From VRUE01 sp035997045 (GTDB taxonomy: Bacteria; Actinomycetota; Thermoleophilia; Solirubrobacterales; 70-9), in assembly GCA_035997045.1 (NCBI GenBank), contig DASYIY010000093.1:1-57604 (forward strand): a DNA stretch of 57,604 nt. The letters run 5' to 3'. Shown piece after piece: positions 1 to 8,224 of the stretch (position 1 is the first letter of the stretch; every line of letters starts with the position of its first letter). Under the pieces are notes generated by a model that made no database searches, had not been told where the DNA came from, and saw only the letters and a program-made list of their open reading frames with translations. The position numbers and the translations under genes were made by a program.

Positions 1-1
1 C

Positions 2-889
2 GGCCAGCAGGCGGCCAGCGCCGCCGAGGCGATCGAGACCTCCTACGAGGAGGACAAGACCGATGAGTTCGTCGTGCCGACCGTGATCGGCGACTACGAC
101 GGTGCCGAGGCCGGCGACGTCGCGATCTTCGTCAACTTCCGCCCCGACCGGGCCCGCGAGCTGACCCGCGCCCTCGCCGAGCCGGGCTTCGATGAGTTCT
201 CGCGCAGCGGCGGGCCGGTGCTCGACCTGACGACGATGACCTCCTACCGCAAGGAGTGGCCGTACCCGGTGGCCTTCCCCGAGCGGCGCCCGGAGACGAC
301 GCTGGGGGAAACGATCGCCGCCTCGGGCGGGCGCCAGCTGCACGTCGCCGAGACCGAGAAGTACGCCCACGTCACCTACTTCTTCAACGGTGGCCGCGAG
401 CAGGAGTGGGAGGGGGAGGAGCGCCACCTGGTCGACTCGCCGCGCGATGTGCCGACCTACGACCACAAGCCGCAGATGAGCGCTCGTGCCGCCGCCGACA
501 CCTTCGTCAATCACTGGTGCGAGAACGACTATCGCTTTGGCATCATCAACTTCGCCAACCCCGACATGGTTGGCCACACCGGCGTGATCCCGGCCGCGGT
601 CGCCGCGGTCGAGGAGGTCGACGGCTGCCTCGGCGACGTGATCGAGGCGGTCACGGCAAAGGGCGGCGCCTGCATCGTCACCGCCGACCACGGCAACTGC
701 GACCACATGCTGGAGCCCGACGGCTCGCCCAACACCGCGCACTCGCTCAATCCGGTGCCGCTGATTGTCACCGCCGAGGGCGTGGCGCTGCGCGAGGGCG
801 GGATCCTCGCCGACGTGGCGCCCACCGCGCTCGAACTCCTAGGCATCGCCAAACCCGCGGCGATGACCGGCCACTCGCTGATCGACTGA
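2..889 (+). CDS. gpmI: 2,3-bisphosphoglycerate-independent phosphoglycerate mutase (5'-truncated by window)
   Basis: Interconverts 3- and 2-phosphoglycerate in glycolysis, in the cytoplasm, using Mn2+. The frame is open from base 2 without a start codon, so the N-terminal part with the catalytic serine lies outside the window. About 295 residues of the usual ~510 are visible. Family hallmarks seen: the IFVNFRPDRARE segment, NFANPDMVGHTG and the metal-binding TADHGNCDHM near the C-terminus. A 10-bp inverted repeat follows the stop. The call is secure from these motifs. Confidence 0.96.
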   Translation, partial: GQQAASAAEAIETSYEEDKTDEFVVPTVIGDYDGAEAGDVAIFVNFRPDRARELTRALAEPGFDEFSRSGGPVLDLTTMTSYRKEWPYPVAFPERRPETTLGETIAASGGRQLHVAETEKYAHVTYFFNGGREQEWEGEERHLVDSPRDVPTYDHKPQMSARAAADTFVNHWCENDYRFGIINFANPDMVGHTGVIPAAVAAVEEVDGCLGDVIEAVTAKGGACIVTADHGNCDHMLEPDGSPNTAHSLNPVPLIVTAEGVALREGGILADVAPTALELLGIAKPAAMTGHSLID

Positions 890-892
890 ACG

Positions 893-923
893 TGCATTTA
901 CCCCCTATAGCGTGGTAAATGCA
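893..923. repeat. Inverted repeat between gpmI and tgt
   Basis: Arms TGCATTTACC (893-902) and GGTAAATGCA (914-923) are exact reverse complements with an 11-nt spacer. The repeat sits 4 nt after the gpmI stop and 11 nt before the tgt ATG. It lacks a T-run and has an AT-rich stem, so it may be an operator for tgt rather than a terminator. Confidence 0.55.
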
Positions 924-934
924 GGTCGCGTCCG

Positions 935-2152
935 ATGAGGAACGAGCCGGAGAGACTTAGTTTTGAGGTTGTCGCGCGGGATGGGGCTGCGCGAACCGGG
1001 GTGCTGCGCACAGCGCACGGCGAGGTTCGGACGCCGGCCTTCATCCCGCTGGCGACGAAAGGGACGGTGCGCGGTCTCGAAGCTCGCGAGGTGGCCGGGC
1101 TCGGCTACGAGATGGTACTGGGCAACACGTACCACCTGTTCGTTTCCCCCGGCCCGGAGCGGATCTCCAAAGCGGGGGGACTGCATGGCTTCATGGGGTG
1201 GGAGCGGGCGCTGATCACCGATTCCGGCGGCTTCCAGGTCTTCTCGCTCGCCCACGGCGGCGTCGCGAATGAGGTGAAGGGGAGCGGGCGTCAGAGCGGT
1301 GCTCACGGCTCCGTGGTCTCGATCGAGGAGAAGGGAGTGCACTTCCGTTCCTACCGCGATGGGGCGGAGCTGTTCATCTCACCCGAGGTCTCGATGGAGG
1401 TTCAGGCTGCGCTTGGCTCTGACATCGCGCTGGTCTTCGACGAGTGCACGCCTTTCCACGCCGACCGCGACTACACGGCGCGCTCGACCGAGCGGACTCA
1501 TCGCTGGCTTGATCGCTGCCTTGCCTGGCACGGGGAGAACGGGCCGCGGCGCCAGGCGGTCTTCGGGATCGTCCAGGGTGGTGTCCACGAGGACCTGCGG
1601 CGCGAATCGGCCGATTACATCTCGACTGCAGGCGTCGATGGGCTGGCGATCGGCGGCACGCTCGGTCGCGACAAGGCGGAGATGCGCGAGGTGCTGGCGA
1701 TGACCGCGCCGATGCTGCTCGTGGCCGCGCCCAAGCACCTGCTCGGCATCGGCGAGGTCGACGACCTGCTCGCCGGAATCGCCCTCGGCCTCGACGTCTT
1801 CGACTGCGCCGTCCCGACCCGCCTCGCCCGCCACGGCGTCGCCCTCGCGCCCGACCCCGGCAACCGCTTCCGCCTCGACCTGCGTAAGGCCGGCCACGAG
1901 GGCGACCGCAACCCGATCGCCGAAGGCTGCCCTTGTCCCGCCTGCCAGCACCACGACCGCGACTACATCAGCTACCTCTCCCGCGCCGAGGAGCTGACCG
2001 CAGTCCGCCTCCTCTGCCTCCACAACCTCACCTATCTACAAGAGCTAATGATCCACGCTCGAGCCGCCATCTCGGCCGGGGGTTTCAGCAGCTACTCGAC
2101 GGCGGTCATGGAGGGCGCACCTCCCTGGGCGGCTATTCGGTGTTCTTCTTGA
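935..2152 (+). CDS. tgt: tRNA-guanine transglycosylase
   Basis: Exchanges guanine-34 for a queuine precursor in tRNAs with GUN anticodons. 405 aa, slightly longer than typical (~375). Visible: the substrate-binding DSGGFQVFSL, the nucleophile region LVFDECTPFH, GIVQGG, and the zinc site CPCPACQHHDRDY with the downstream LCLHNL histidine. The ATG at 935 is followed directly by the conserved N-terminal beta-strand region (FEVVARDGAARTGVL). The last 20 bp overlap the convergent kinase gene, so the non-conserved C-terminal tail may be loosely constrained. No other queuosine gene is visible nearby. Confidence 0.97.
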   Translation: MRNEPERLSFEVVARDGAARTGVLRTAHGEVRTPAFIPLATKGTVRGLEAREVAGLGYEMVLGNTYHLFVSPGPERISKAGGLHGFMGWERALITDSGGFQVFSLAHGGVANEVKGSGRQSGAHGSVVSIEEKGVHFRSYRDGAELFISPEVSMEVQAALGSDIALVFDECTPFHADRDYTARSTERTHRWLDRCLAWHGENGPRRQAVFGIVQGGVHEDLRRESADYISTAGVDGLAIGGTLGRDKAEMREVLAMTAPMLLVAAPKHLLGIGEVDDLLAGIALGLDVFDCAVPTRLARHGVALAPDPGNRFRLDLRKAGHEGDRNPIAEGCPCPACQHHDRDYISYLSRAEELTAVRLLCLHNLTYLQELMIHARAAISAGGFSSYSTAVMEGAPPWAAIRCSS

Positions 2153-3356
2153 CCAGGTCCTTGAATTCTTCGACGACCTTGTCGACCGTGTTGCCCGCGA
2201 CTTCGCTGGCTTTGACGCTCGTCGCTTTGTCGGTCAGATAGATCACCGCTGCGGCGACTGCAGCCGCGATTAGGACCAGCGCGATAAGGGCCATGACGAA
2301 GCGGGTAAAGCGCGAGAAGGCCCCTCGCGTCTGCGCTGGCTTGACCGGTGGCGGCGCCACGGGAGGCGGCGGCTGCGGGGCGCGGGCGATCGGGCGCCGG
2401 GTCTGTGAGGGCGCCGGGCGGTACTCGGTCTGGGCGGTCCGGTCGAGGCGGCGAGTTGACGTCTCGCCGCCGAGCATCTGGGTCGGCGTGTTCTCATCGT
2501 CGAAGGGGAGGGTCACGTCCTCGCCCTGGAGACCGAGTTGCAGGCCTCCGGCCAGCTCGCTGGCGCTGGCGTAGCGGCGCGCCGGGTCGCCCTCCAGGGC
2601 ACGCAGCACTGCCGCGCCCAGCGCCTCGGGCACCTCGTCGTTGTAGGTGCTGGGCGGCAGCGGGCGCTCGTTTTGCTGGCGCACCGCGAGCTCGGCCAGG
2701 GTCGATCCCTCGTAGGGCAGCCGCCCGGTGAGGAACTGGTAGAGGACGACACCGAGCGCGTAGACGTCGGTGGCCGGGGTCGCCTCCTCACCGCGTACCT
2801 GCTCGGGGGAGAGGTAGGCGGCGGTGCCGACGACCGAGCCGACCTGGGTGATGCGGGTCTGTTCGACCGCGCGGGCGATGCCGAAGTCGGCCAGCTTGAC
2901 CGTCATCTCACCGCCGCCGACGGGGCCGCCGAAGACCATCAGGTTGCCCGGCTTGACGTCGCGGTGGATGATCCCGCGCCGGTGGGCGTAGTCGAGGCCG
3001 GCGCAGGCCTGGGCACCGATCTCGGCCGTCGTATCCCCGTCCAGCGGTCCCTGGCGCTGCAGGATCTGCGCCCCCGAGCGGCCCTCGACGTACTCCATGA
3101 CGATGTAGTGGCGGCCGTCGTCGATGCCGGTGTCGTAGACCTGGACGATGTTGGGGTGGATCAGTTTTGCCACCGCTAGCGCCTCGCGGCGGAAGCGGGC
3201 GACGAAGCGCTCATCGTCGGAGAGGTGCTCGGCGAGGATCTTGACCGCGACCGTGCGCTCGAGGATCAGGTCTTTTGCCTGGTGCACGCTCGACATGCCG
3301 CCGGAGCCGAGCCGGTCGCCGATCTCGTAGCGACCCGAGAGGATTCCGCTGGCCAC
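2133..3356 (-). CDS. PknB-like membrane serine/threonine protein kinase
   Basis: Hanks-type kinase of 407 aa. Seen: glycine loop GSGGMSSV (17-24), ATP lysine K39 (VAVKIL), catalytic HRDVKPGN with D133, DFG at 157-159 and the SPEQVRG activation-segment end. A Pro/Arg-rich linker (about 300-348) leads to one membrane segment (about 353-374). The short extracellular tail (DKATSVKASEVAGNTVDKVVEEF) has no PASTA repeats, so it does not have the usual muropeptide sensor. The GTG start overlaps the TAG stop of the upstream lipoprotein gene (TAGTG), indicating translational coupling and possibly a shared signalling role. Confidence 0.93.
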   Translation of the reverse strand: MASGILSGRYEIGDRLGSGGMSSVHQAKDLILERTVAVKILAEHLSDDERFVARFRREALAVAKLIHPNIVQVYDTGIDDGRHYIVMEYVEGRSGAQILQRQGPLDGDTTAEIGAQACAGLDYAHRRGIIHRDVKPGNLMVFGGPVGGGEMTVKLADFGIARAVEQTRITQVGSVVGTAAYLSPEQVRGEEATPATDVYALGVVLYQFLTGRLPYEGSTLAELAVRQQNERPLPPSTYNDEVPEALGAAVLRALEGDPARRYASASELAGGLQLGLQGEDVTLPFDDENTPTQMLGGETSTRRLDRTAQTEYRPAPSQTRRPIARAPQPPPPVAPPPVKPAQTRGAFSRFTRFVMALIALVLIAAAVAAAVIYLTDKATSVKASEVAGNTVDKVVEEFKDLVKKNTE

Positions 3357-3940
3357 TATTCCCCTTCCCCCACGGGTGCGCCGGGGCCGACGCCGCCCGG
3401 CGCGCCGGTGCCGCCGCCTTCGCTCGGCGGCGCTTCGGCCGGCGGGGTTTCGGCGGGCGGTGTCGGAGTGGCCGGCGGCGCTTCTTTTTCTTCTTGCTTT
3501 TCCTGCTTCTCCACTTCCTTCTCGAGCGCCTTTTCTTCCTTTTCGCGTTCCTTTTCGGCTTTCTTTTCGAGCCCGGGAGGCGGTTCTTCTTCCGTGCTTG
3601 GCGCTTCGTCGGCCGGGGCGACCGCTTCCGTTTCGGTTTCCTGGCAGGTCTCGACCACTTCGTTCAGCTTTTCGGAGCCCCGCTGCAGCGCCTGCTTCAG
3701 CTTTTCATCGACCCCACCGAGGTCTTCTACCTGGGCGCTGACTTCCTGCGCCGCGTTCTCGGCGCCGACGCATTCGCCTTCGCCGACGAACTGCTTGACG
3801 CTGTCGAGGTTTTCGGAGATTTCCTGCGCCGTGGTGCCGGGCAGCAGCTTGGCGTCTTTGCCTCCACCGCAGGAGGCAAGGCCGACCGCGGCGGCGGCAC
3901 CGAGGAGGAGGGCGAGGGAGAACGCTGCCAGCTGACGCAC
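3356..3940 (-). CDS. Putative lipoprotein with Glu/Lys-rich coiled region
   Basis: 194 aa from the GTG at 3940. That start is chosen because it places a clean lipoprotein signal at the N-terminus (VRQLAAFSLALLLGAAAAVG, then LASC with the lipobox Cys at 24). The frame is open upstream, but that sequence reads as shadow. The mature part holds two further cysteines (GECVG and VETCQE), then a long charged KEK/EKE stretch likely to form a helix or coil, and a Pro/Gly/Ala-rich tail. No family recognised. It overlaps the downstream kinase gene by two bases, so it may act with that kinase at the cell surface. Confidence 0.75.
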   Translation of the reverse strand: MRQLAAFSLALLLGAAAAVGLASCGGGKDAKLLPGTTAQEISENLDSVKQFVGEGECVGAENAAQEVSAQVEDLGGVDEKLKQALQRGSEKLNEVVETCQETETEAVAPADEAPSTEEEPPPGLEKKAEKEREKEEKALEKEVEKQEKQEEKEAPPATPTPPAETPPAEAPPSEGGGTGAPGGVGPGAPVGEGE

Positions 3941-3993
3941 GGTTGCGAGTCTAGAGAACGGCCTGTGGTGCCGATTTTCCCTGCATTTGAGCG

Positions 3994-4734
3994 TCACTGG
4001 CCGGTGTAGAGGCGGTCGGCGAGGCGGCGCGGCAGGCCGGCGGCGCCGATCGGCGCCGCAGCGCGCTCGATCTCGTAGGCGACGCGATGGAAGCAGGCCG
4101 TCTCGGCCTCGGTGTCGAGCTCCAGCCAAGCGGCGCGCGGATCGCCGTCGCGAGGCTGGCCGACGCTGCCGGGGTTGAGCAGCCAGCCCCCCGAGCCGAG
4201 ATCGAGCAGGGCGCCGTCGCTGGCCTGGGCGCCGCGCGCCTCGCCCTCCTCATCGCCCTCCGGTCGGCTGAAGAAGAGGGCGACGTGGGAGTGGCCGATC
4301 AGCCCGATCCGTTGCGGGTTGGCGTCGATGCCGGCACCGGCCTGCTCGCCGGAGAGCACGTACTCCCAGACCGGATCGCGGGGGGAGGCGTGGAAGAGCC
4401 CGATGCCGGCGCGTTCGCCGCTCGGCTCCAGCTCGCGCAGGAACTCGAGCGTGCGCTCGGCGACGTTGTCGCGCGTCCACTCGACCGCCACCGCAGCCGC
4501 CTCGGAGAAGGAGGAGATGTCGAGACCGCCGAGCACCGCGAGGTCGTGGTTGCCGACCAGGCATACGTCGCAGCGCTCGCGCACGAGATCGGCGCAGGCG
4601 TCGGGCTCGACCCCGTAGCCGAGCACGTCGCCGAGGCACCAGGTCTGCTCGATGCCGGATGCCTCGATCTCGCCAAGGACCGCTTCGAGCGCGGGCAGGT
4701 TGGCGTGGATGTCGGTGATTGCGGCGACGCGCAC
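3994..4734 (-). CDS. Calcineurin-like metallophosphoesterase
   Basis: 246 aa, YfcE/MJ0936-type phosphodiesterase fold. Metal-binding motifs seen: AITDIHANLPAL (D-x-H), CLGDVLGYG (GD), LVGNHD (GNHD), and the GLFHASPRD and IGLIGHSHVALF histidines. Substrate cannot be told from sequence; relatives act on cyclic or phosphodiester substrates. The GTG at 4734 gives the expected start immediately before the first beta strand. It is divergent from argS with 37 bp between starts, so the promoters must overlap. Confidence 0.92.
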   Translation of the reverse strand: MRVAAITDIHANLPALEAVLGEIEASGIEQTWCLGDVLGYGVEPDACADLVRERCDVCLVGNHDLAVLGGLDISSFSEAAAVAVEWTRDNVAERTLEFLRELEPSGERAGIGLFHASPRDPVWEYVLSGEQAGAGIDANPQRIGLIGHSHVALFFSRPEGDEEGEARGAQASDGALLDLGSGGWLLNPGSVGQPRDGDPRAAWLELDTEAETACFHRVAYEIERAAAPIGAAGLPRRLADRLYTGQ

Positions 4735-4771
4735 GCCGGCCAGCGTACTTCGGCACCCGCCTCTCCATACG

Positions 4772-6427
4772 ATGAGCGCGATGACGGTTGCAACCGACCC
4801 GATCGCCGAGCTGCGCTCCGCGGTAAGCCGAGCGGCGCTGGCGCTGCGCGGTGGCGAGCCGACCGGCCCCGAGCCGACGCTGGAGCGCCCGCCCAAGGCC
4901 GAGCTCGGCGATTACAGCTCCAACGCGGCGATGCTGCTCGCCGCGCCGCTGGGCGAAAACCCGCGCGACGTCGCCGCCAGGCTCGCCGCCGAGCTCAGCG
5001 AGCAGCTCGGCCCCGACACGGTCGAGCGGATCGATGTCGCCGGCCCGGGCTTCGTCAACCTCTTCCTCGCCGATGGCTGGTACCGGCGGGCGATGGCGAG
5101 CCTGGCTGCCGCGGGCGAGGCGCTGGGCCCGGCTGCGGTCGGCTCGCCGGAACGGATCCTGGTCGAGTTCGTCTCCGCCAACCCGACCGGCCCACTGCAC
5201 GTCGGCGGCGGCCGCCACGCCGCCTACGGCGACTCCCTGGTCCGCCTGCTCGAGGCGGCTGGGCACGAGGTCGAGCGCGAGTTCTACGTCAACGACGCCG
5301 GCGGCCAGATCGGCCGCTTCGCGGCCTCGATCGCCGCCCGCATGCTCGGCGAGGAGATTCCCGAGGACGGCTACGAAGGCGAGTACGTCGGCGAGCTCGG
5401 CGAGCGGATCGCGGCCGAGGGAATCGACCCCGCCGACCTCGAGGCGCTCGGCAACCGCGGGATCGAGCTGATGCTGGAGGGGGTGCGCGGCACGCTCGAC
5501 CGCTTTGGCGTGCGCTTCGACAACTGGTTCTCCGAGCGCGACCTCTACAGCCGCGGCGAGGTCGACGCCGCCCTCGCCCAGCTCGACGAGCATGGGCACA
5601 CCTACCGCAGCGACGAGGCGCTCTGGCTGCGCACGACGACCTTCGGCGACGACAAGGACCGGGTGCTGATCCGCGCCAACGGCGAACCGACCTACCTTGC
5701 TGCCGACGTCGCCTACCACTGGGACAAGCTCGAGCGCGGCTTCGAGCGGCTGATCGACATCCTCGGTGCCGACCACCACGGCTACGTCGCCCGCCTGCAG
5801 GCGGCGATCGCCGGTCTCGATGCCGACCCCGAGCGCTTCGAGGCGCTGATCATGCGGCTCGTCCACATCGTCGAAAACGGCGAGCGGGCAGAAATGTCGA
5901 AGCGCAGCGGCGAGTTCGTCTCGCTCGACGAACTGCTCGACGACATCGGCGTCGACGCGACCCGCTGGTTCATGCTCTGGCGCAGCCACGACACGACGGT
6001 CGACCTCGACCTCGAGCTGGCCCGTCGCCAGTCCAACGACAACCCGGTCTACTACGTCCAGTACGCCCACGCTCGCATCGCCAGCATCCTGCGCAAGGCC
6101 GGCGCCGAGCCCGGGCAGGTCGCCGGCGCGGCCGGCGCCGAGACCCCGGGCACGGCGCTCGAGCGGGCCGAGCGCGAGCTGATCAAGCGCCTGCTCGAAT
6201 TCCCTGGCGAGGTGCGCGAGGCCGCCGCGCGCCGTGCCCCGCATCGGATCTGCACCTACTCGACCGCGGTCGCCGCCGACTTCCACGGCTTCTACCGCGA
6301 CTGTCAGGTCGTCGGTGCCGAGGGCGAGGGCGTCGAGCGCTCGCGGCTGGCTCTCGCCCTGCTCGCCAAGCGGACGATCGCCGGCTCCCTCGGCCTGCTC
6401 GGCATCTCCACCCCCGAGCGGATGTGA
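4772..6427 (+). CDS. argS: Arginyl-tRNA synthetase
   Basis: Class I aminoacyl-tRNA synthetase charging tRNA-Arg; 551 aa, normal length. Seen: the N-terminal tRNA-binding domain (Add-1), the HIGH-type signature in NPTGPLHVGGGRHAAYGD, ADHHGYVARLQA, a KMSK-position EMSKRSGEFV, and the C-terminal anticodon-binding region (YVQYAHARIASILRKA). The first residue of KMSK is Glu, a kind of degeneracy known in ArgRS. An alternative ATG lies three codons downstream. The stop overlaps the next start (TGATG). Confidence 0.97.
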   Translation: MSAMTVATDPIAELRSAVSRAALALRGGEPTGPEPTLERPPKAELGDYSSNAAMLLAAPLGENPRDVAARLAAELSEQLGPDTVERIDVAGPGFVNLFLADGWYRRAMASLAAAGEALGPAAVGSPERILVEFVSANPTGPLHVGGGRHAAYGDSLVRLLEAAGHEVEREFYVNDAGGQIGRFAASIAARMLGEEIPEDGYEGEYVGELGERIAAEGIDPADLEALGNRGIELMLEGVRGTLDRFGVRFDNWFSERDLYSRGEVDAALAQLDEHGHTYRSDEALWLRTTTFGDDKDRVLIRANGEPTYLAADVAYHWDKLERGFERLIDILGADHHGYVARLQAAIAGLDADPERFEALIMRLVHIVENGERAEMSKRSGEFVSLDELLDDIGVDATRWFMLWRSHDTTVDLDLELARRQSNDNPVYYVQYAHARIASILRKAGAEPGQVAGAAGAETPGTALERAERELIKRLLEFPGEVREAAARRAPHRICTYSTAVAADFHGFYRDCQVVGAEGEGVERSRLALALLAKRTIAGSLGLLGISTPERM

Positions 6428-7062
6428 TGCTGGGACGACGCCGCAAGCCCCCGGTGCTGGCCCGGGTCCCGGCGCCGAAGGGCACCAATGCCCGGCTGGG
6501 CGCCCTCGGCCGCGAGGAGCTCGATGCCTGCACGAGCCTGGCGGCGGCGCTGGAGGGATCGCGCGCGGTGATGGCGACGGGACCGGCGCGCTCGGCGATC
6601 GCCCTCGGCCTCGCCGCCGCCGCTACCGCCCAGGGCAGACGGGTTGCCCTGCTCGAGTGCGATCTCGCCTCTCCGGCGCTGGCCGGATTACTCGGCCTCG
6701 CTCCGGCCCCCGGCCTGCACGAGTACCTTCGCGGCGAAGCCGAGGCGGCGCAGATCCTGCAGTCGCTGGTCCTCGCCGGCCCGGCCTCGGGGCGCGCCAC
6801 CGAGCCGCTCGCCTGCATTGTCGCTGGCGAGTCCGAGCCCGAGCCCGCGGCGCTGCTCGACTCCGACCGCTGCGTCCACGCGACCGGCAAGCTGCGCCGT
6901 GCCTACGACCTGCTCGTCGTCGACGGCCCGCCGGCGGGCCCCGGCACCGGCCCGCTGAGGGCCCTTGCCGATCAGGTCGACGCGACCGTCCTTTGCGGCG
7001 AGCAGGGCGAGATCTCGAAACGGCTGCCGATTCCGCTCGCCGGCGTGGTCGTCTTCGGCTGA
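6427..7062 (+). CDS. MinD/CpsD-like P-loop-fold protein with degenerate Walker A
   Basis: 211 aa. Fold hints: a first strand/loop AVMATGPARSAIALGLAAAA, then GRRVALLECDLASPALAGLLGL (the A'-type acidic strand of MinD/ParA and bacterial tyrosine kinases), GLHEYLRGEAEAAQILQ, and LLVVDGPPAGPG (Walker B region). This matches the order of CpsD-type ATPases. The loop that should read GxxxxGK(S/T) is GPARSAIA and lacks the lysine, so ATP hydrolysis is doubtful. It is translationally coupled to argS. The chromosome-partitioning or polysaccharide role of relatives cannot be assigned here. Confidence 0.7.
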   Translation: MLGRRRKPPVLARVPAPKGTNARLGALGREELDACTSLAAALEGSRAVMATGPARSAIALGLAAAATAQGRRVALLECDLASPALAGLLGLAPAPGLHEYLRGEAEAAQILQSLVLAGPASGRATEPLACIVAGESEPEPAALLDSDRCVHATGKLRRAYDLLVVDGPPAGPGTGPLRALADQVDATVLCGEQGEISKRLPIPLAGVVVFG

Positions 7063-7066
7063 GCCC

Positions 7067-7543
7067 CTAGAGGTCGTAGCGGCCGAGATCGGTCTCGAGT
7101 CGCTCGGCGTCCTCGCCCCGCGGGGCCGGCGGGGCATCTTCGCCGGACGACGAGCCACCGCCGTCGCGACGCCAGCGGGCGACGCTGAAGGCCAGCGCCA
7201 CCGCGGCGATCGCGAGCGCCACGATCGGCACCAGGTAGGCGGAGAGGTCGAAGCCGGAAGCCTTCGGCAGCGCCAGGACCGACGGCCCGTATTGGGCGAC
7301 GAGGGCGTCCTTGACCTCGGTCTTCGTCTTGCCGGCGACGACGAGCTTGGCGACGTAGACCTTCTCCCGCTTGGCTTGCGGCGAATCCGCCAGCTCGAGC
7401 AGGGTGCCGCAGATCGGGCACATCACTTCGTCTTCGATGTCGTGCACGGTCGTCTGTCGCGGAGGCGCGGCGAGGACCGGGGCGGCGAGCGTGAGGAGGC
7501 CGGCGGTGAGGACAAGGACGGCCAGCGCCGCCGCGCGCCTCAT
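7067..7543 (-). CDS. ccmH: Cytochrome c-type biogenesis protein CcmH
   Basis: 158 aa, exported and membrane-anchored. CcmH keeps the heme-binding cysteines of apocytochrome c reduced for System I maturation. Seen: signal peptide (1-26), redox motif CPIC (Cys42/Cys45), the conserved YVAKLVVAGKTKTEVKDALVAQYG helix region, and one C-terminal membrane segment (VPIVALAIAAVALAFSVA) with a charged tail. The start overlaps the stop of the thioredoxin-like gene (ATGA). The partner genes ccmE/ccmF lie 13 kb away. Confidence 0.93.
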   Translation of the reverse strand: MRRAAALAVLVLTAGLLTLAAPVLAAPPRQTTVHDIEDEVMCPICGTLLELADSPQAKREKVYVAKLVVAGKTKTEVKDALVAQYGPSVLALPKASGFDLSAYLVPIVALAIAAVALAFSVARWRRDGGGSSSGEDAPPAPRGEDAERLETDLGRYDL

Positions 7544-8061
7544 CGCGAGCCTTCGATCAGGGGGTCGACTCGCTCGCGCAGGATGGTGTCGTCCACGGGG
7601 GCACGCCAAATCAGCGCCAGCCGGCCGCGCGGGTTGACGAGGAAGTTCTCCGGTACGCCGATCGAGCCGAAGGCGGCGCTTCGCTCGTTGCCGATCGAGC
7701 GTAGCTGCGGGTAGGTGGACGGGTGCTCGCGCAGGAAGGCGATCGCGTCGTCGCCGTTGTCCTGCACGTTGATGCCGACCACCGTCATGTTGTCGGCGTG
7801 CATCCGGCGGTAGAAGCGCTCCAGCACCGGCGCCTCCTCGCGGCAGGGGATGCACCACGAGGCCCAGAGGTTTACCAGGACCCATTCGCCGCGGTGTTCG
7901 GCCAGCGAGCCGTGACCGGGACCGGGCAAGGCCGGCAGGACGCGGTCGGGGACGGGATCGCCGATGGCGATCTTTGTCGCGCCCTTACTGAGCAGGCCGT
8001 AGGCCAGCAGGCCGACGACGGCCAGCACGGCGAAGAAGGCGAGGAACGATCGCGCGCTCAC
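7540..8061 (-). CDS. CcmG/ResA/TlpA-family thiol-disulfide protein
   Basis: 173 aa membrane-tethered thioredoxin-fold protein, expected to reduce CcmH or apocytochrome c outside the membrane. Seen: one N-terminal membrane anchor (SFLAFFAVLAVVGLLAYGLL), NLWASWCIPCREE with active-site Cys70/Cys73, VVGINVQD, and the cis-proline region GVPENFLV. The GTG at 8061 is chosen because it begins just before the anchor. It forms a two-gene unit with ccmH. DsbE would be an equally acceptable name. Confidence 0.92.
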   Translation of the reverse strand: MSARSFLAFFAVLAVVGLLAYGLLSKGATKIAIGDPVPDRVLPALPGPGHGSLAEHRGEWVLVNLWASWCIPCREEAPVLERFYRRMHADNMTVVGINVQDNGDDAIAFLREHPSTYPQLRSIGNERSAAFGSIGVPENFLVNPRGRLALIWRAPVDDTILRERVDPLIEGSR

Positions 8062-8125
8062 GGCGCGGACTCTAGATAGAGGGCGCCCCCGGCAACCGCG
8101 CGGGCCCGATGAAGAGGTGACCCGG

Positions 8126-8143
8126 CTCTCATCTGAGGTTAAG
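8126..8143 (+). promoter_or_regulatory. Putative response-regulator site (shared motif, copy 1)
   Basis: CTCTCATCTGAGGTTAAG lies about 80 bp before the start of the decayed COG4705 gene. It matches TCTCATCTG-N3-TTAAG seen before the intact COG4705 gene at 15178 and, more loosely, before the two-component operon at 13068. The half-sites repeat about one helical turn apart, as expected for OmpR/PhoB-type regulators. Confidence 0.5.
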
Positions 8144-8224
8144 CGCGGTGTCCAGCACTGGCGCGCCGTGAACGAGATCGCAGCATCGCCACCGGTCGCA
8201 GCCCGACGACACGACACCCCGTCG

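Noticed and set aside
4087..7062. Very long plus-strand ORF (991 codons)
   Set aside because: Shadow of argS and the metallophosphoesterase in high-GC DNA; Arg/Ala-rich without motifs. Only its last 211 codons are a real gene.
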